Assembly: GCF_001434365.1 (NCBI RefSeq)
Contig: NZ_AZFN01000005.1
Location: 1-64,000, forward strand
Source: Limosilactobacillus gastricus DSM 16045
GTDB taxonomy: Bacteria; Bacillota; Bacilli; Lactobacillales; Lactobacillaceae
DNA length: 64,000 bases
Direction: 5' to 3'
The position numbers and the translations under genes were made by a program. Every line of letters starts with the position of its first letter. Position 1 is the stretch's first letter. Below the pieces are notes generated by a model. The model was not told where the DNA came from, did not search any database, and saw only the letters and a program-made list of their open reading frames with translations. Below, piece by piece: positions 16,948 through 25,932 of this stretch.

Positions 16948-17781
16948 ATGGGATTTTACGATCAAAGGACGAACCAAGTTTTAATTGACGCTTTAGGTAT
17001 TAAAATTCATACTGTTGCTAATTTAGCCGATTATCCGCAAGCCAATGTCATTATTGTTCATGGATTGGGAGAACATCTGGAAAAGTATGACCAATTAACA
17101 AGTTTTTTGCTCGCTAACCACTGTAATGTTTTTCGTTACGATCAACCTGGTCACGGCCAATCAGAAGGCGAACGGGGGTATTTACAATCGGCTAGTGATT
17201 TGGAAACAACCTTGGCAACAATAGTTGAACAGGTAAAGAGTGAATTTTACTATTTCCCAACTTTTTTGATCGGGCATAGTATGGGTGGCTTTACCATCTT
17301 GCGCTATCTCACTAAAACAACGGGTCAGATTGCGGGGGCCGTTGTTGTAGATCCTTTTTCGGTTTATCAGATCCCAACTTTAGGGAAATTACCTCTGAAT
17401 CTTGATCCGCATCAGGTCATTCCTGATCAGACTAGTGGCGGTCAAGGCGTGAATGCTGACTCTCGGGTTGAACAGCGGGCGGCGCAGGATCCAGCTAATT
17501 TAGCCAATTTAAAAGTCGGGATTATGAATGCCTTGGGGAACGGGGCAGTAGAATTAAAAGATAATTTAAATCAGATTACTGATCCGATCTTGTTTTTACA
17601 TGGTCAAGCAGACGGGGTGGTTGACTATCACGACACCTTAACGGTTTACGATCAAATTAGTTCGGAAGATAAGGAATTACATTTATATCCATATATTATG
17701 CATTCCCTATTGGTTGACCCGAGTCGGCAAACTGAAATCTATCAAGAAATTTTGCGTTGGCTTGAACGCCATCATTATTAG
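16948..17781 (+). CDS. Alpha/beta hydrolase, monoacylglycerol lipase/lysophospholipase-like
   Basis: This 277-aa serine hydrolase has the oxyanion-loop motif VHGLGEH (about 37-43), nucleophile elbow GHSMGG (Ser about 111), acid residue in LHGQADGVVD and His in IMHSLLVDP. It lacks a signal peptide, so it is cytoplasmic. The start at 16948 follows GGGAGG; an earlier GTG at 16927 is not needed. The fold and catalytic triad are clear, but the ester substrate is not. No metabolic link to neighbours is visible. Confidence 0.85.
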   Translation: MGFYDQRTNQVLIDALGIKIHTVANLADYPQANVIIVHGLGEHLEKYDQLTSFLLANHCNVFRYDQPGHGQSEGERGYLQSASDLETTLATIVEQVKSEFYYFPTFLIGHSMGGFTILRYLTKTTGQIAGAVVVDPFSVYQIPTLGKLPLNLDPHQVIPDQTSGGQGVNADSRVEQRAAQDPANLANLKVGIMNALGNGAVELKDNLNQITDPILFLHGQADGVVDYHDTLTVYDQISSEDKELHLYPYIMHSLLVDPSRQTEIYQEILRWLERHHY

Positions 17782-17880
17782 GGTGAACTTGACCTGCTTA
17801 AATAGGTATGTTCTAATATCCATATTAACTTTGTATGGTTTATCACAAACAAATGAATCAATATTTAAGGAGAACTTGAT

Positions 17881-19080
17881 ATGGATCAAACGACAATCAC
17901 GGTTGGGCAACGTCGACGATTATCGCTCAGTTTATATCTGAATTATGTTGTTCATGGCTTTGGCTTGTTAATATTAGCGCAAAATATGGCAAATTTAGCT
18001 TCGTCGTGGGGAGTAACCATTAAGATGGTCTCCTTTATTATTTCCGGAGTTGGGATTGGCCGCCTGCTTGCTTATTTGATCACCGGATATTGGGCGGATC
18101 GACTCAGTCGTAAGCTGTTTGTTTATCTTGGGATGACCTGTTACTTTATTTTTGCGATCGGCATGGTGATGTCACCGAGCATTCCAGTTGCCTACGGGTT
18201 AGCAATTTTGGCAGGGATTGCCAATTCCGCTCTTGATGCTGGTACCTATACGACCTTTGTTGAAATGAACAATGGTAATGGGCAATTCAATGTTTTATTG
18301 CGGGCCGTGGTTTCGGTGGGGGAATTTATTTTGCCGCTTCTGGTTTCCTTTTTCTCCCGTGATGGGCGCTGGTACGGTTGGACATTTTTGATTATGGCGG
18401 GCTTATTGGCGATAAATGCAGTTTTATTAATGCCGATTAGATTCCCCAAACGACCAGAAGTAACATCGAGTTTGAAGCAGGATAGCCAGGAGAGAAAAAA
18501 CAATCCTGGACGTTTAATCGCTAGTGGCGCCTTCGTTATTTATGGCTATGTTTCAATGGCGCTGATGATTTGGTTTACGCAATGGGTTACCCTTTTTGGT
18601 GAAAACAGTCAGTACTATACTGCCAGTCAAAGTCATTGGTTACTTTCCTTATATAGTATTGGGTCCATTTTGGGAGTACTAACTTTATTTATCCTATTAG
18701 GACGAAATGTTGGTGAAGCGAAGATTATCATTGCGATGAATTTAATCGCTAACGGATCTTTGATAATGCTTGTGCTTTCTCATCAGTTAGTGGTGGCGGA
18801 AATTACTAGTTTTATCTTTGGCTTCAGTGCTGCTAGTGGCGTTATGCAAACTGGTTTAACCTTATTTATGAAACTCTATCCGCAACATCGGGGAATGGTA
18901 ACCGGCGTCTTTTATTTCTTCGGGGCGATCGCTTCATTCACCGTTCCCATTATTACCGGGATTTTATCGGATATCAGCATTCAAATGGCCTTTGCTGGCG
19001 ATATTGTTATCGGAATAGTGGCCGTTTTAATGGCAATTATTATTGCCTTGGCAACAAGGAACATTAAATTTGTGAGTTAA
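17881..19080 (+). CDS. MFS transporter
   Basis: This 399-aa major-facilitator protein has about 12 hydrophobic segments. The loop between segments 2 and 3 carries the family signature in the form YWADRLSRK. A polar central loop with many charged residues (SSLKQDSQERKNN) divides the halves. It resembles LAB transporters annotated as organic-acid or shikimate-type exporters, but I cannot name the substrate. It lies next to the lpd operon, converging on it, and could carry aromatic acids; that is a guess. The AAGGAG site precedes the ATG. Confidence 0.82.
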   Translation: MDQTTITVGQRRRLSLSLYLNYVVHGFGLLILAQNMANLASSWGVTIKMVSFIISGVGIGRLLAYLITGYWADRLSRKLFVYLGMTCYFIFAIGMVMSPSIPVAYGLAILAGIANSALDAGTYTTFVEMNNGNGQFNVLLRAVVSVGEFILPLLVSFFSRDGRWYGWTFLIMAGLLAINAVLLMPIRFPKRPEVTSSLKQDSQERKNNPGRLIASGAFVIYGYVSMALMIWFTQWVTLFGENSQYYTASQSHWLLSLYSIGSILGVLTLFILLGRNVGEAKIIIAMNLIANGSLIMLVLSHQLVVAEITSFIFGFSAASGVMQTGLTLFMKLYPQHRGMVTGVFYFFGAIASFTVPIITGILSDISIQMAFAGDIVIGIVAVLMAIIIALATRNIKFVS

Positions 19081-19083
19081 AAA

Positions 19084-19121
19084 GAGGCTGGAAAGAACGT
19101 GATGATGTTTCTTTCCAGCCT
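19084..19121. terminator. Bidirectional terminator between the MFS gene and lpdD
   Basis: GAGGCTGGAAAGAA pairs with TTCTTTCCAGCCTC around a short loop between two convergent genes. The T-run is weak on either side, but the position supports shared use. Confidence 0.65.
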
Positions 19122-19127
19122 CAACTA

Positions 19128-19517
19128 TTAATGATATTCCGGTTTCTTAATTTCGAGAGGGAGTTCTTGCAGCCATGCCTTAATTTGTTGACCTAAATTT
19201 TGGGCCATTGGAAAAGTGGCTTGAATCTGTGCTTTTGTAATCCTATTAACGTGAACTCCTGAAGTAATGACACAGTTACCGGGTAAGACTGGTCGAATGA
19301 TATTTAAAAGTTCTTCCGCCAGGACTTGATCCTTATGTTTCCGGTTATCATGACTAGTAAATTGGGTTGTCGTAATCGTTCTAGTTGCCTGATCAAAAGC
19401 AGTAATGGTACCGATGTGCGGGGTGTCACCCCCGGTTAAGACGATGAGGAGGTCACCATTAATGATTTTCAGTTCAGCTTGCATCTGAAGACCAGATTTT
19501 TGAATCGTGAAATTCAC
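19128..19517 (-). CDS. lpdD: Gallate decarboxylase accessory subunit LpdD-like
   Basis: This 129-aa protein matches in size and context the small subunit D of non-oxidative hydroxyarylic acid decarboxylases (LpdD, about 126 aa in L. plantarum). The frame could start at a TTG at 19544, but the GTG at 19517 has a proper AAGGAG site and begins one base after the lpdB stop, so I chose it. The sequence includes a GGDTPHIG segment. It is last of the lpdC-lpdB-lpdD operon. Its biochemical role is poorly understood in the family. Confidence 0.8.
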   Translation of the reverse strand: MNFTIQKSGLQMQAELKIINGDLLIVLTGGDTPHIGTITAFDQATRTITTTQFTSHDNRKHKDQVLAEELLNIIRPVLPGNCVITSGVHVNRITKAQIQATFPMAQNLGQQIKAWLQELPLEIKKPEYH

Positions 19518-19518
19518 T

Positions 19519-20082
19519 TTAATCTCCTTCCCAGCGTCGACCAACTTCTTGCTTAATTCCTAAAGCATCCATCAGGCGCATGGAGTGCTGATCGAGGAGT
19601 TCTTGAATAGTAGTTGGTCGCTGATAAAATGCCGGCATAGGAGGAATGATCTGGACACCAAGGTGAGCAAGTTTACTTAAATTGTCGAGGTGAATAGCAC
19701 TGAGCGGAGTTTCTCGTGGGACAATAATTAATTGTCGTTGCTCTTTAATTGTCACATCAGCCGCTCTGGTAATTAAGTCATCAGTATAACCGATGGCAAG
19801 GGCGGCAACAGTTTTCATGGTTGCCGGGACGATGATCATAGCATCAAACAGATTGGACCCACTGGCAATTGTGGCACCCAAATCCCGATTCTTAAAGAGG
19901 TGGTCAGCAAGGCCTTCTACTTCACTAATTGCATAATCTGTCTCTAATTCGATATTCTTCTTCCCCCAGGCTGACATAACTAGGTAGGTTTCAACTTCTG
20001 GGAGCGCATGGAGCTTTTTTAAAAGATCAATCCCGTAAATCACGCCGGAAGCACCGGTAATGCCAACAATAATCTTTTTCAT
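19519..20082 (-). CDS. lpdB: UbiX-family flavin prenyltransferase (LpdB)
   Basis: This 187-aa enzyme makes prenylated FMN, the cofactor of the UbiD-type decarboxylase encoded just upstream. The N-terminal flavin motif MKKIIVGITGASGVIYG is clear, and VPATMKTVAALAIGYTDDLI and the C-terminal MPAFYQRP segment are typical. It starts nine bases after lpdC ends. In L. plantarum lpdB and lpdC are reported far apart; here they are adjacent. Confidence 0.92.
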   Translation of the reverse strand: MKKIIVGITGASGVIYGIDLLKKLHALPEVETYLVMSAWGKKNIELETDYAISEVEGLADHLFKNRDLGATIASGSNLFDAMIIVPATMKTVAALAIGYTDDLITRAADVTIKEQRQLIIVPRETPLSAIHLDNLSKLAHLGVQIIPPMPAFYQRPTTIQELLDQHSMRLMDALGIKQEVGRRWEGD

Positions 20083-20091
20083 ATTCTCACC

Positions 20092-21579
20092 TTATTCCAA
20101 GTATTTCTGCCAATCCTTAACTTCTTTAAAAGGTGCCCGCTTAAAGGTCTCCCGCATATCAAATGGAATTGTTCCGTCGATAATCGTCTTGGAACTCATC
20201 CCTCTAAACCGAATGGATTTAGGGTCATATTCGGGCCGTTCTGATGTATCCAGTGGATGGTTGCGCATCCCAGGGATCACGACAACATCTTGGTCACCTT
20301 GGAAACGGGTGTTCATTGTCCAGACGACATCATTCATATCAAAAATATCCACGTCTTCGTCCACCAACCAGACCGTCTTAAGTTCCTTGAAGGAAGCGAA
20401 GGCGAGTAGGGCGGCTTGACGTTGAATCCCTTCATCGGCTTCATTGTCCTTATGAATTTGCATAATGGTCATCAACTTTCCACCCCCAGCTGGCGGATTG
20501 TAAACATTCGTAACCTTACCCGGGATAGCTTTATCGACCAGATCTAGAATTGATGCTTCAGTAGGGATCCCGGCCATTGAAACGTGTTCTTCACTGGGAC
20601 CAATCATTGTTTGCATGATTGGGTGGTCTTGGCGGTGAGTAACTGCTTTAACCTTAACTACATTAACAGCAGGATTGGCGTCACCATTATAGCCGGGAAA
20701 TTCGGGCATGGCATAACCCGTGTGGGTATTGATGTCTTCTTGCATGCTGGCATGAGGAAGAATTTCTGCTTCAATCACATATTCAGCCCGGGCAATCGCT
20801 TGTTCCTTGACTGTAACAGCATCAACTAATTGGACTGGTTCTTGACGAATGGAACCGGCAATGTCTAATTCATCGTAACCTAGGGGAGTTGTTGGCGGTT
20901 CAAAAGTACAGCCGATGGTAATTGCTGGGTCGAGGCCAATATTAATGGTGATCGGCATTGGCTGATCTAAGTCTTCATATTGTTTGAGGAAATGACCAAT
21001 ATGCCGACCACCCGGCATGATGTACATCCCGATGGTGTCTTTATCTTCTAAGACCATTCGGTGGATGGTAACGTCGGTCATAGTTTGATCAGGACTGGAA
21101 CCTTTTACCACGCCGACCGTGATGTAGGGACCAGCATCAAATTCCGTATTAGTGGCAGCAGGAATGATTTTACGAATATCAAAATCTGGATCCGTTGCCC
21201 GGTGAACGACTTCTTGGGCCGGTGCTTGGTCATGATCAACCTTAATTGGATGTACTGGGGTATTGACGGAGTCTTTTAAAAAGCGTCCTAGGGTTTGGTA
21301 ATCATGATGGAAAATTTGTCCAACTCGCTTTCGGCTGGCCATGAGACCAATTAAAACCCGGGCGTCGCTAAAGCCTTTAATATTATTAAACATCATTGTT
21401 GGCCCTTCTTGGGTGGGGCGTTGAACGGTACCACCAGCTCCAATGTATCGGTATACTCCCGATAATTCCGCCATAGGATCAACCGGTTCGTTGGTTTCGT
21501 GATATTGGCCTGGTTGGTCTTGTAATTCTTTCAGGACTTTACGTAAATCATAGGGATCGTTTGGTAAATTAGTAGTCAT
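20092..21579 (-). CDS. lpdC: UbiD-family gallate/protocatechuate decarboxylase (LpdC)
   Basis: This 495-aa prenyl-FMN decarboxylase removes CO2 from hydroxybenzoates such as gallate or protocatechuate, a step in tannin breakdown. Length and sequence agree with the LpdC/VdcC branch of UbiD (conserved N-terminal DLRKVLKEL, central GGRHIGHFL and EPPTTPLGYDE, C-terminal RNHPLDTSERP). An AGGTT-type site lies just before the ATG. It is the first gene of a compact operon with lpdB and lpdD. Substrate choice among hydroxybenzoates is inferred from gene grouping. Confidence 0.92.
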   Translation of the reverse strand: MTTNLPNDPYDLRKVLKELQDQPGQYHETNEPVDPMAELSGVYRYIGAGGTVQRPTQEGPTMMFNNIKGFSDARVLIGLMASRKRVGQIFHHDYQTLGRFLKDSVNTPVHPIKVDHDQAPAQEVVHRATDPDFDIRKIIPAATNTEFDAGPYITVGVVKGSSPDQTMTDVTIHRMVLEDKDTIGMYIMPGGRHIGHFLKQYEDLDQPMPITINIGLDPAITIGCTFEPPTTPLGYDELDIAGSIRQEPVQLVDAVTVKEQAIARAEYVIEAEILPHASMQEDINTHTGYAMPEFPGYNGDANPAVNVVKVKAVTHRQDHPIMQTMIGPSEEHVSMAGIPTEASILDLVDKAIPGKVTNVYNPPAGGGKLMTIMQIHKDNEADEGIQRQAALLAFASFKELKTVWLVDEDVDIFDMNDVVWTMNTRFQGDQDVVVIPGMRNHPLDTSERPEYDPKSIRFRGMSSKTIIDGTIPFDMRETFKRAPFKEVKDWQKYLE

Positions 21580-21608
21580 CTTAAGAACCTCCGTTTGAAT
21601 TTAATTAA

Positions 21609-21652
21609 AGCAAGAATTGGCTAAACTTGCTATTTATCTATCTTGCATTATA
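21609..21652 (-). promoter_or_regulatory. lpd promoter and candidate operator
   Basis: On the minus strand TATAAT lies at 21652-21647. Just downstream of it AGCAAG (21609-21614) and CTTGCT (21626-21631) form a perfect inverted repeat with 11 bases between, and a further CTTGCA half-site is at 21642-21647. This resembles a repressor or LysR-type site. No regulator gene is adjacent. Confidence 0.45.
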
Positions 21653-21711
21653 ATTTATTTTTCACGGGGATTCGAAATTTTTGGAAAATTTGTACTGTCA
21701 AGAAAAAAACC

Positions 21712-21740
21712 TTTACATCAAATTGAAAACTTGTTATAGT
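21712..21740 (+). promoter_or_regulatory. rpsP promoter
   Basis: TTTACA (21712-21717), a 17-base spacer and TATAGT (21735-21740) lie about 40 bases before the rpsP start. Confidence 0.7.
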
Positions 21741-21777
21741 ATTACATGTTGAAAAAAGAAAAAGGAGGTGTCATGCC

Positions 21778-22053
21778 ATGTCAGTTAAAATTCGTTTAAA
21801 GCGGATGGGTTCCAAGAAGCGTCCATTCTACCGGATCGTTGTTGCCGATTCTCGCGCACCACGTGATGGTCGTTTCATCGAATCATTAGGTACTTACAAC
21901 CCATTAACTACTCCAAAGCAAGTTAACTTTGATGAAGAAGCAGTGATGGATTGGTTACAAAAGGGTGCCCAACCTTCAGATACTGTTCGTAACATGCTTC
22001 AAAAGGCTGGTGTTATGAAGAAGTTCCACGAAGCTAAGTATTCAAAGAACTAA
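21778..22053 (+). CDS. rpsP: 30S ribosomal protein S16
   Basis: This 91-aa ribosomal protein binds 16S rRNA in the 30S body. It opens with the family signature [20 protein letters not shown] and continues with [15 protein letters not shown] very strong AAAGGAGGTG site precedes it. It is the first gene of the rpsP-rimM-trmD group, but a terminator and an RNA-like stretch follow it, and the KH-domain gene (khpA) that often comes next in lactobacilli is absent. Confidence 0.98.
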   Translation: MSVKIRLKRMGSKKRPFYRIVVADSRAPRDGRFIESLGTYNPLTTPKQVNFDEEAVMDWLQKGAQPSDTVRNMLQKAGVMKKFHEAKYSKN

Positions 22054-22140
22054 TGAATATTCACTAAGCGTGAGTATTCATGAGGAAACCTCTATTATAT
22101 GAAATAGTAGGAATCTGATGCAGCTGCACTTATGCTTGGC
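22046..22140 (+). ncRNA. Possible structured RNA between rpsP and rimM
   Basis: In the 147-base gap, GAATATTCAC pairs with GTGAGTATTC (one mismatch) and AGG pairs with CCT in a small hairpin. AAGCGTGAGT could pair at distance with ACTTATGCTT. A terminator follows. No ORF with a ribosome site is present. I cannot match it to a named RNA family; it may be an autoregulatory or processing element. Confidence 0.35.
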
Positions 22141-22153
22141 TTAAATCATTAGT

Positions 22154-22180
22154 AACTCCCACAGGTTTGTGGGAGTTTTT
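22154..22180 (+). terminator. Intrinsic terminator between rpsP and rimM
   Basis: AACTCCCACA (22154-22163) pairs with TGTGGGAGTT (22168-22177) around GGTT, followed by T residues. It should reduce rimM-trmD expression relative to rpsP. Confidence 0.8.
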
Positions 22181-22200
22181 GTCTATTATAGGAGAAAAGG

Positions 22201-22710
22201 ATGACCTTATATAAAGTTGGTAAAATAGTTAATACTCATGGTATCCGGGGCGAAGTAAAGGTAATTACTACAACGGATTTTGTCGACGAACGCTTTCAAG
22301 TTGGTAATCAATTATGGATCGAACAAGCTGGGCAAGCACCAATTGCAGTCACTATTAAGCAAGCTCGTCCACACAAGGGAACCATGTTGGTGAAATTTGC
22401 TGAATTTGATAATATCAACGAAGTAGAGCATTTTCGGAATGCCCAACTCAGTGTGACGGAGGCGGATCAAGCCGAACTTGAAGAGGGCCAGTATTATTAT
22501 CGTCAAATCATTGGCTTAAAGGTGCAGACCATCGATGGTCGTTCATTAGGGACAATTAAAGAAATCTTGGCTCCCGGAGCAAATGATGTCTGGGTGGTGC
22601 AACGAGAAGGCCAATCCGACCTGTTATTACCAGTTATTGATGATGTGATTAAAAAAGTTGACCTAGATGCGAAACAAGTGACGGTTGAATTATTGGAGGG
22701 CTTAGAATAA
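22201..22710 (+). CDS. rimM: 16S rRNA processing protein RimM
   Basis: This 169-aa 30S maturation factor has an N-terminal RimM barrel ([18 protein letters not shown]) and a C-terminal PRC-barrel domain (about 95-168, [30 protein letters not shown]). The last base overlaps the trmD start, so the two are coupled. An AGGAG site is found seven bases before the ATG. Confidence 0.97.
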   Translation: MTLYKVGKIVNTHGIRGEVKVITTTDFVDERFQVGNQLWIEQAGQAPIAVTIKQARPHKGTMLVKFAEFDNINEVEHFRNAQLSVTEADQAELEEGQYYYRQIIGLKVQTIDGRSLGTIKEILAPGANDVWVVQREGQSDLLLPVIDDVIKKVDLDAKQVTVELLEGLE

Positions 22711-23462
22711 TGCGAATTGATATTTTAAGCCTCTTTCCCAATATGTTTGCGGCACCACTAGGTGAATCAATTGTGGGGCGGGCTCAAGAAGACGGACTCG
22801 TTGACCTTCACGTAACGGATTTTCGTCAATTTACCACTGATAAACATCGTCACGTTGATGATGCGCCCTTTGGTGGCGGCGCAGGGATGTTATTGCAAGC
22901 CCAACCGATTTTTGATGCCATGGATCACATCAAAAAAGAAATCGATGGTCAATTACCTAGAGGACGAGTGATTTTAATGGATCCAGCAGGGCGCAAGTTT
23001 GACCAAGACTATGCCCAGGAGTTAGCGGAAGAGGACCATCTGACCTTTATTTGTGGTCATTATGAGGGCTATGATGAACGGATCCGTCAGCTGGTAACGG
23101 ATGAAGCTTCGCTGGGTGATTATGTTTTAACTGGTGGAGAATTAGCGGCCATGGTCATGATTGATGCAACAGTTCGGTTCGTGCCGGGGGTTTTGGGCAA
23201 CCAGGAATCACCAACGGGCGATTCTTTTTCTAATGGTCTGTTGGAGTATCCGCAATATACGAGACCGGCGGATTTTCGGGGAATGCAAGTTCCAGAAGTT
23301 TTGACGAGTGGGAATCATCAAAAAATTGCAGAATGGCGAATGCGTGAATCCTTACGTCGGACCTTATTGCGCCGACCTGATTTATTAGAAAAAGCCCATT
23401 TAAGTCCCGAACAAGCAATTATGCTACAAGACTTAAAGTTAGAATATGAGGATCTCGACTAG
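22710..23462 (+). CDS. trmD: tRNA (guanine-37-N1)-methyltransferase
   Basis: This 250-aa trefoil-knot methyltransferase modifies G37 next to the anticodon using S-adenosylmethionine. Characteristic segments are [11 protein letters not shown] at the start, [12 protein letters not shown] and [12 protein letters not shown] in the knot, and the C-terminal RRPDLLE region. It is normally followed by rplS, but here a TetR-controlled operon lies in between and rplS is 4.9 kb away. Confidence 0.98.
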   Translation: MRIDILSLFPNMFAAPLGESIVGRAQEDGLVDLHVTDFRQFTTDKHRHVDDAPFGGGAGMLLQAQPIFDAMDHIKKEIDGQLPRGRVILMDPAGRKFDQDYAQELAEEDHLTFICGHYEGYDERIRQLVTDEASLGDYVLTGGELAAMVMIDATVRFVPGVLGNQESPTGDSFSNGLLEYPQYTRPADFRGMQVPEVLTSGNHQKIAEWRMRESLRRTLLRRPDLLEKAHLSPEQAIMLQDLKLEYEDLD

Positions 23463-23498
23463 GGAATAGTTGACGATCCTTTTTCTTTTGGTAAATAA

Positions 23499-23552
23499 TT
23501 TGACACGGAGTCAAATTGGCGTATAATGACATTAATTTGACACGGAGTCATA
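23499..23552 (+). promoter_or_regulatory. Promoter with two TetR-type operators
   Basis: TTGACA (23500-23505), a 16-base spacer and TATAAT (23522-23527) form a strong promoter. TTTGAC-ACGGA-GTCAAA (23499-23515) is a perfect inverted repeat covering the -35 box. A second copy (23536-23552, right half GTCATA) covers the start region. Two sites flanking the promoter of a TetR gene strongly suggest autorepression. Confidence 0.8.
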
Positions 23553-23568
23553 TTAAAGGAGGTGGCTT

Positions 23569-24186
23569 GTGGCTAGAATAACCAAATGTGAATCGGAAGC
23601 CCGCCGGCAAGAGATTTTAAATGTTACGGCTAAGCTTTACCAGCAAATGTCATTTTATGATTTAAATCTAAAAATGATTGGCGAACAATTATCTTTTACT
23701 AGGACGGCAATTTATACCTATTTTGATAATAAAGAAGAAATCTTGTTGGGATTATTAGAGCGTGAGTATCAGCAATGGAATCAAGACTTAACAGATTTGT
23801 TAAATCAAGTTCCATTAGAGAAAGAACAATTTACTAGTGAAATTGCCCAGTCTTTAGCTCGGCGACCTTTGTTACTGAAGATTTTGGCGGTTGATATGTC
23901 ATCATTGGATGAAAAAAGTCGTCCCCAAGCCTTAATCCGTCTAAAAACCGTGTATGGGAAGTCAATTCAGTTGATCCAATCTTTACTGAAGGATAATTTC
24001 CCACAGTTGTCATCGACGGAGATTGATCGAGTGGTCTTTGCTTTCTTTCCATTCCTGTATGGAGTTTATCCCTATACGATAGTAAGTGATAAACAAAGAC
24101 AGGCCATGGATCAAGCGGATGTCCCGTATGTCTACTGGTCAGCCGAAGAAATGATCAATAATTGTTTACTGATGTTATTAAAATGA
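23569..24186 (+). CDS. TetR/AcrR-family transcriptional regulator
   Basis: This 205-aa repressor has an N-terminal helix-turn-helix (about residues 10-55, with FTRTAIYTYFDNKEEIL as the recognition-helix region). The rest is a helical ligand-binding domain. The start codon is GTG behind AAAGGAGG. It heads an operon of YCII, flavodoxin-like reductase, aldo/keto reductase, NAD(P)-binding protein and DXS-like genes. The paired operators upstream suggest that it controls them in response to a small electrophile or aromatic compound. The ligand is unknown. Confidence 0.88.
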   Translation: MARITKCESEARRQEILNVTAKLYQQMSFYDLNLKMIGEQLSFTRTAIYTYFDNKEEILLGLLEREYQQWNQDLTDLLNQVPLEKEQFTSEIAQSLARRPLLLKILAVDMSSLDEKSRPQALIRLKTVYGKSIQLIQSLLKDNFPQLSSTEIDRVVFAFFPFLYGVYPYTIVSDKQRQAMDQADVPYVYWSAEEMINNCLLMLLK

Positions 24187-24196
24187 GAGGTCATCA

Positions 24197-24496
24197 ATGT
24201 ACCTAATAAATATTACAATTAAAGCTAATCAAGTTCCAAAGGATCAAGAAGCGGACTTGTTAGCAAAGCATCGAGCTTGGTTTAAGGGCCAGTATGAAGC
24301 TGGCAATTTTCTCTTGGTTGGTCCTTATCGGGATCGACCAATGGCAGGTCTAGTCATTGCTAAAGCCGCTAATCGCGATGAATTACAAGCGATGATTGCC
24401 CAAGATGCTTACTTTCCCGATTTAGCAACTTACGATGTTAATGAGTTTCAAGCGAATTTAATTGCTCAGAAAATTAATGATTATCAAGGAGAATAA
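24197..24496 (+). CDS. YCII-related domain protein
   Basis: This 99-aa YciI-like protein has a ferredoxin-like fold. The family pattern is visible: an N-terminal strand (MYLINITIKA), HRAWFKGQYEAGNFLLVGPY and the AQDAYFPDLATYDVNEF tail with the Asp-rich region. Some YCII proteins have been linked to chloroaromatic or muconolactone metabolism, but most have no known activity. It is second in the TetR operon, ten bases after the regulator. Confidence 0.75.
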   Translation: MYLINITIKANQVPKDQEADLLAKHRAWFKGQYEAGNFLLVGPYRDRPMAGLVIAKAANRDELQAMIAQDAYFPDLATYDVNEFQANLIAQKINDYQGE

Positions 24497-24502
24497 TTAA
24501 TT

Positions 24503-25024
24503 ATGAAGACGACAGTATTTGCCTTTCACCCGCATTTAAATGATGGTTCAAAGTTGAATCGAGCACTAGCTCAAGGGGCTCAAGAGGCCGGATTTGAAGT
24601 CCGTGACGAATACCAACTTTATCCTGATTTTAAAGTTGATGTTAAGGCTGAACAAGAAGCCTTGGAAGCTGCGGATAGGATTGTTTTGCAATTCCCAATA
24701 TATTGGTATCAGGTGCCACCTTTGTTGAAGCAATGGTTTGATGATGTCCTAGAATTTGGTTGGATTCATGGAGTTAATGGTCGGACCCTGCAGGATAAAG
24801 AATTATTATTAGTACCAAGTTTCGGCGCAATTGGAGATGACTATACATCGGATGGTCGATTTGAAATTACTGTTGATGAAATCCTAAAACCGATTAAAAC
24901 CATTAAATTTCATACAGGACTGAAGGTGGTTGAACCGTTTGTTACAACAGGAGTTCGGGATCTAAATAGACCAGATGTTGAGACCAGAGTTAAAGCATAC
25001 GTAGCTCGTTTATCGGAAAATTAA
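24503..25024 (+). CDS. NAD(P)H-dependent flavodoxin-like oxidoreductase (quinone reductase type)
   Basis: This 173-aa enzyme of the NQO1/MdaB/KefF group uses FMN or FAD to reduce quinones or other electrophiles by two electrons. Typical motifs are FAFHPHLNDGSKLN at the start, QFPIYWYQVPPLLKQWFDDVLEFGW in the middle and PSFGAIGDDY. It is soluble and cytoplasmic. It lies six bases after the YCII gene, in a redox-stress operon controlled by TetR. Confidence 0.87.
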   Translation: MKTTVFAFHPHLNDGSKLNRALAQGAQEAGFEVRDEYQLYPDFKVDVKAEQEALEAADRIVLQFPIYWYQVPPLLKQWFDDVLEFGWIHGVNGRTLQDKELLLVPSFGAIGDDYTSDGRFEITVDEILKPIKTIKFHTGLKVVEPFVTTGVRDLNRPDVETRVKAYVARLSEN

Positions 25025-25035
25025 AGGAGAACCTT

Positions 25036-25932
25036 ATGGAATATACTCGTTTAGGAACCACCGGATTACAAGTATCGAAAATCTGTTTAGGTGGAATGAG
25101 CTTTGGTGATGCCAATCTAGGGGGAATGCATCAGGGATGGATCTTGGATGAAGAAGGTACTCGCCGGATCATCAAAAAGGCCTTGTCGATTGGCATTAAC
25201 TTCTTTGATACAGCCAACATTTATGGTTATGGAACCAGTGAAGAATACGTGGGACGGGCTCTAAAAGACTTTGCCAACCGTGATGAGGTTATCATTGCCA
25301 CCAAGCTCTTCTTCGGTGATAGTTTAGAACCAGCGCCCAATACGACCGGCCTATCACGCAAAGCGATCTTTAATCAAGTGGAAGCCAGCTTAAATCGCTT
25401 AGGAACAGACTATATTGACATTTTATACATTCACCGTTGGGACTATGAAACGCCAATTGAAGAAACGATGGCGGCTCTAAATGATCTAGTCCGTTCCGGC
25501 AAAGTCCGTTATTTAGGGGCTTCTGCGATGTACACTTGGCAACTTCAAAAAGCCCAATATGTAGCTGATAAGCATGGGTGGACAAAATTCTCAGTGATGC
25601 AGAACCACTATAATATGTTATACCGGGAAGACGAACGAGAAATGATGCCATTTTGTAAGGATTCTGGTGTCGGTCTGGCCCCTTATAGTCCTTTTGCAGC
25701 CGGGCGGGTCATCCGTGACTGGGACGCCGATACCGCGCGAAGTCAGACGGATGAGATTGCTAAAAAGAAGTACGATGCCACCGAGGAACAAGATCTCGCA
25801 ATTGTAAAGCGCGTGGCCGAATTATCTGATCGCTATCAGGTTAGCCGGAGCCAGTGGCCGGGTTGGTCAGAATGTGGTTCAAGATTTAGTTGCTGCCGGA
25901 CATCAAGTGGTGGCTGGATCACGAAATCCTGA
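25036..25932 (+). pseudogene. Aldo/keto reductase, 3'-truncated by deletion
   Basis: The first 270 or so codons encode a normal aldo/keto reductase (MEYTRLGTTGLQVSKI, catalytic FFDTANIYGYG with Tyr, IDILYIHRWD, HYNMLYREDEREM). After RYQVSR (about 25848) the frame runs into unrelated residues and stops at 25932. The missing part is the C-terminal NADP-binding section of about 55-60 residues that would continue with AxIALAWLL-type sequence. The downstream DNA in another frame is the start of an NAD(P)-binding protein, so one deletion appears to have removed the end of this gene. The product is probably inactive. Confidence 0.82.

Noticed and set aside
20060-21279. Plus-strand ORFs within lpdB/lpdC
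   Set aside because: They lie opposite a well-supported UbiD-family gene and lack ribosome sites.
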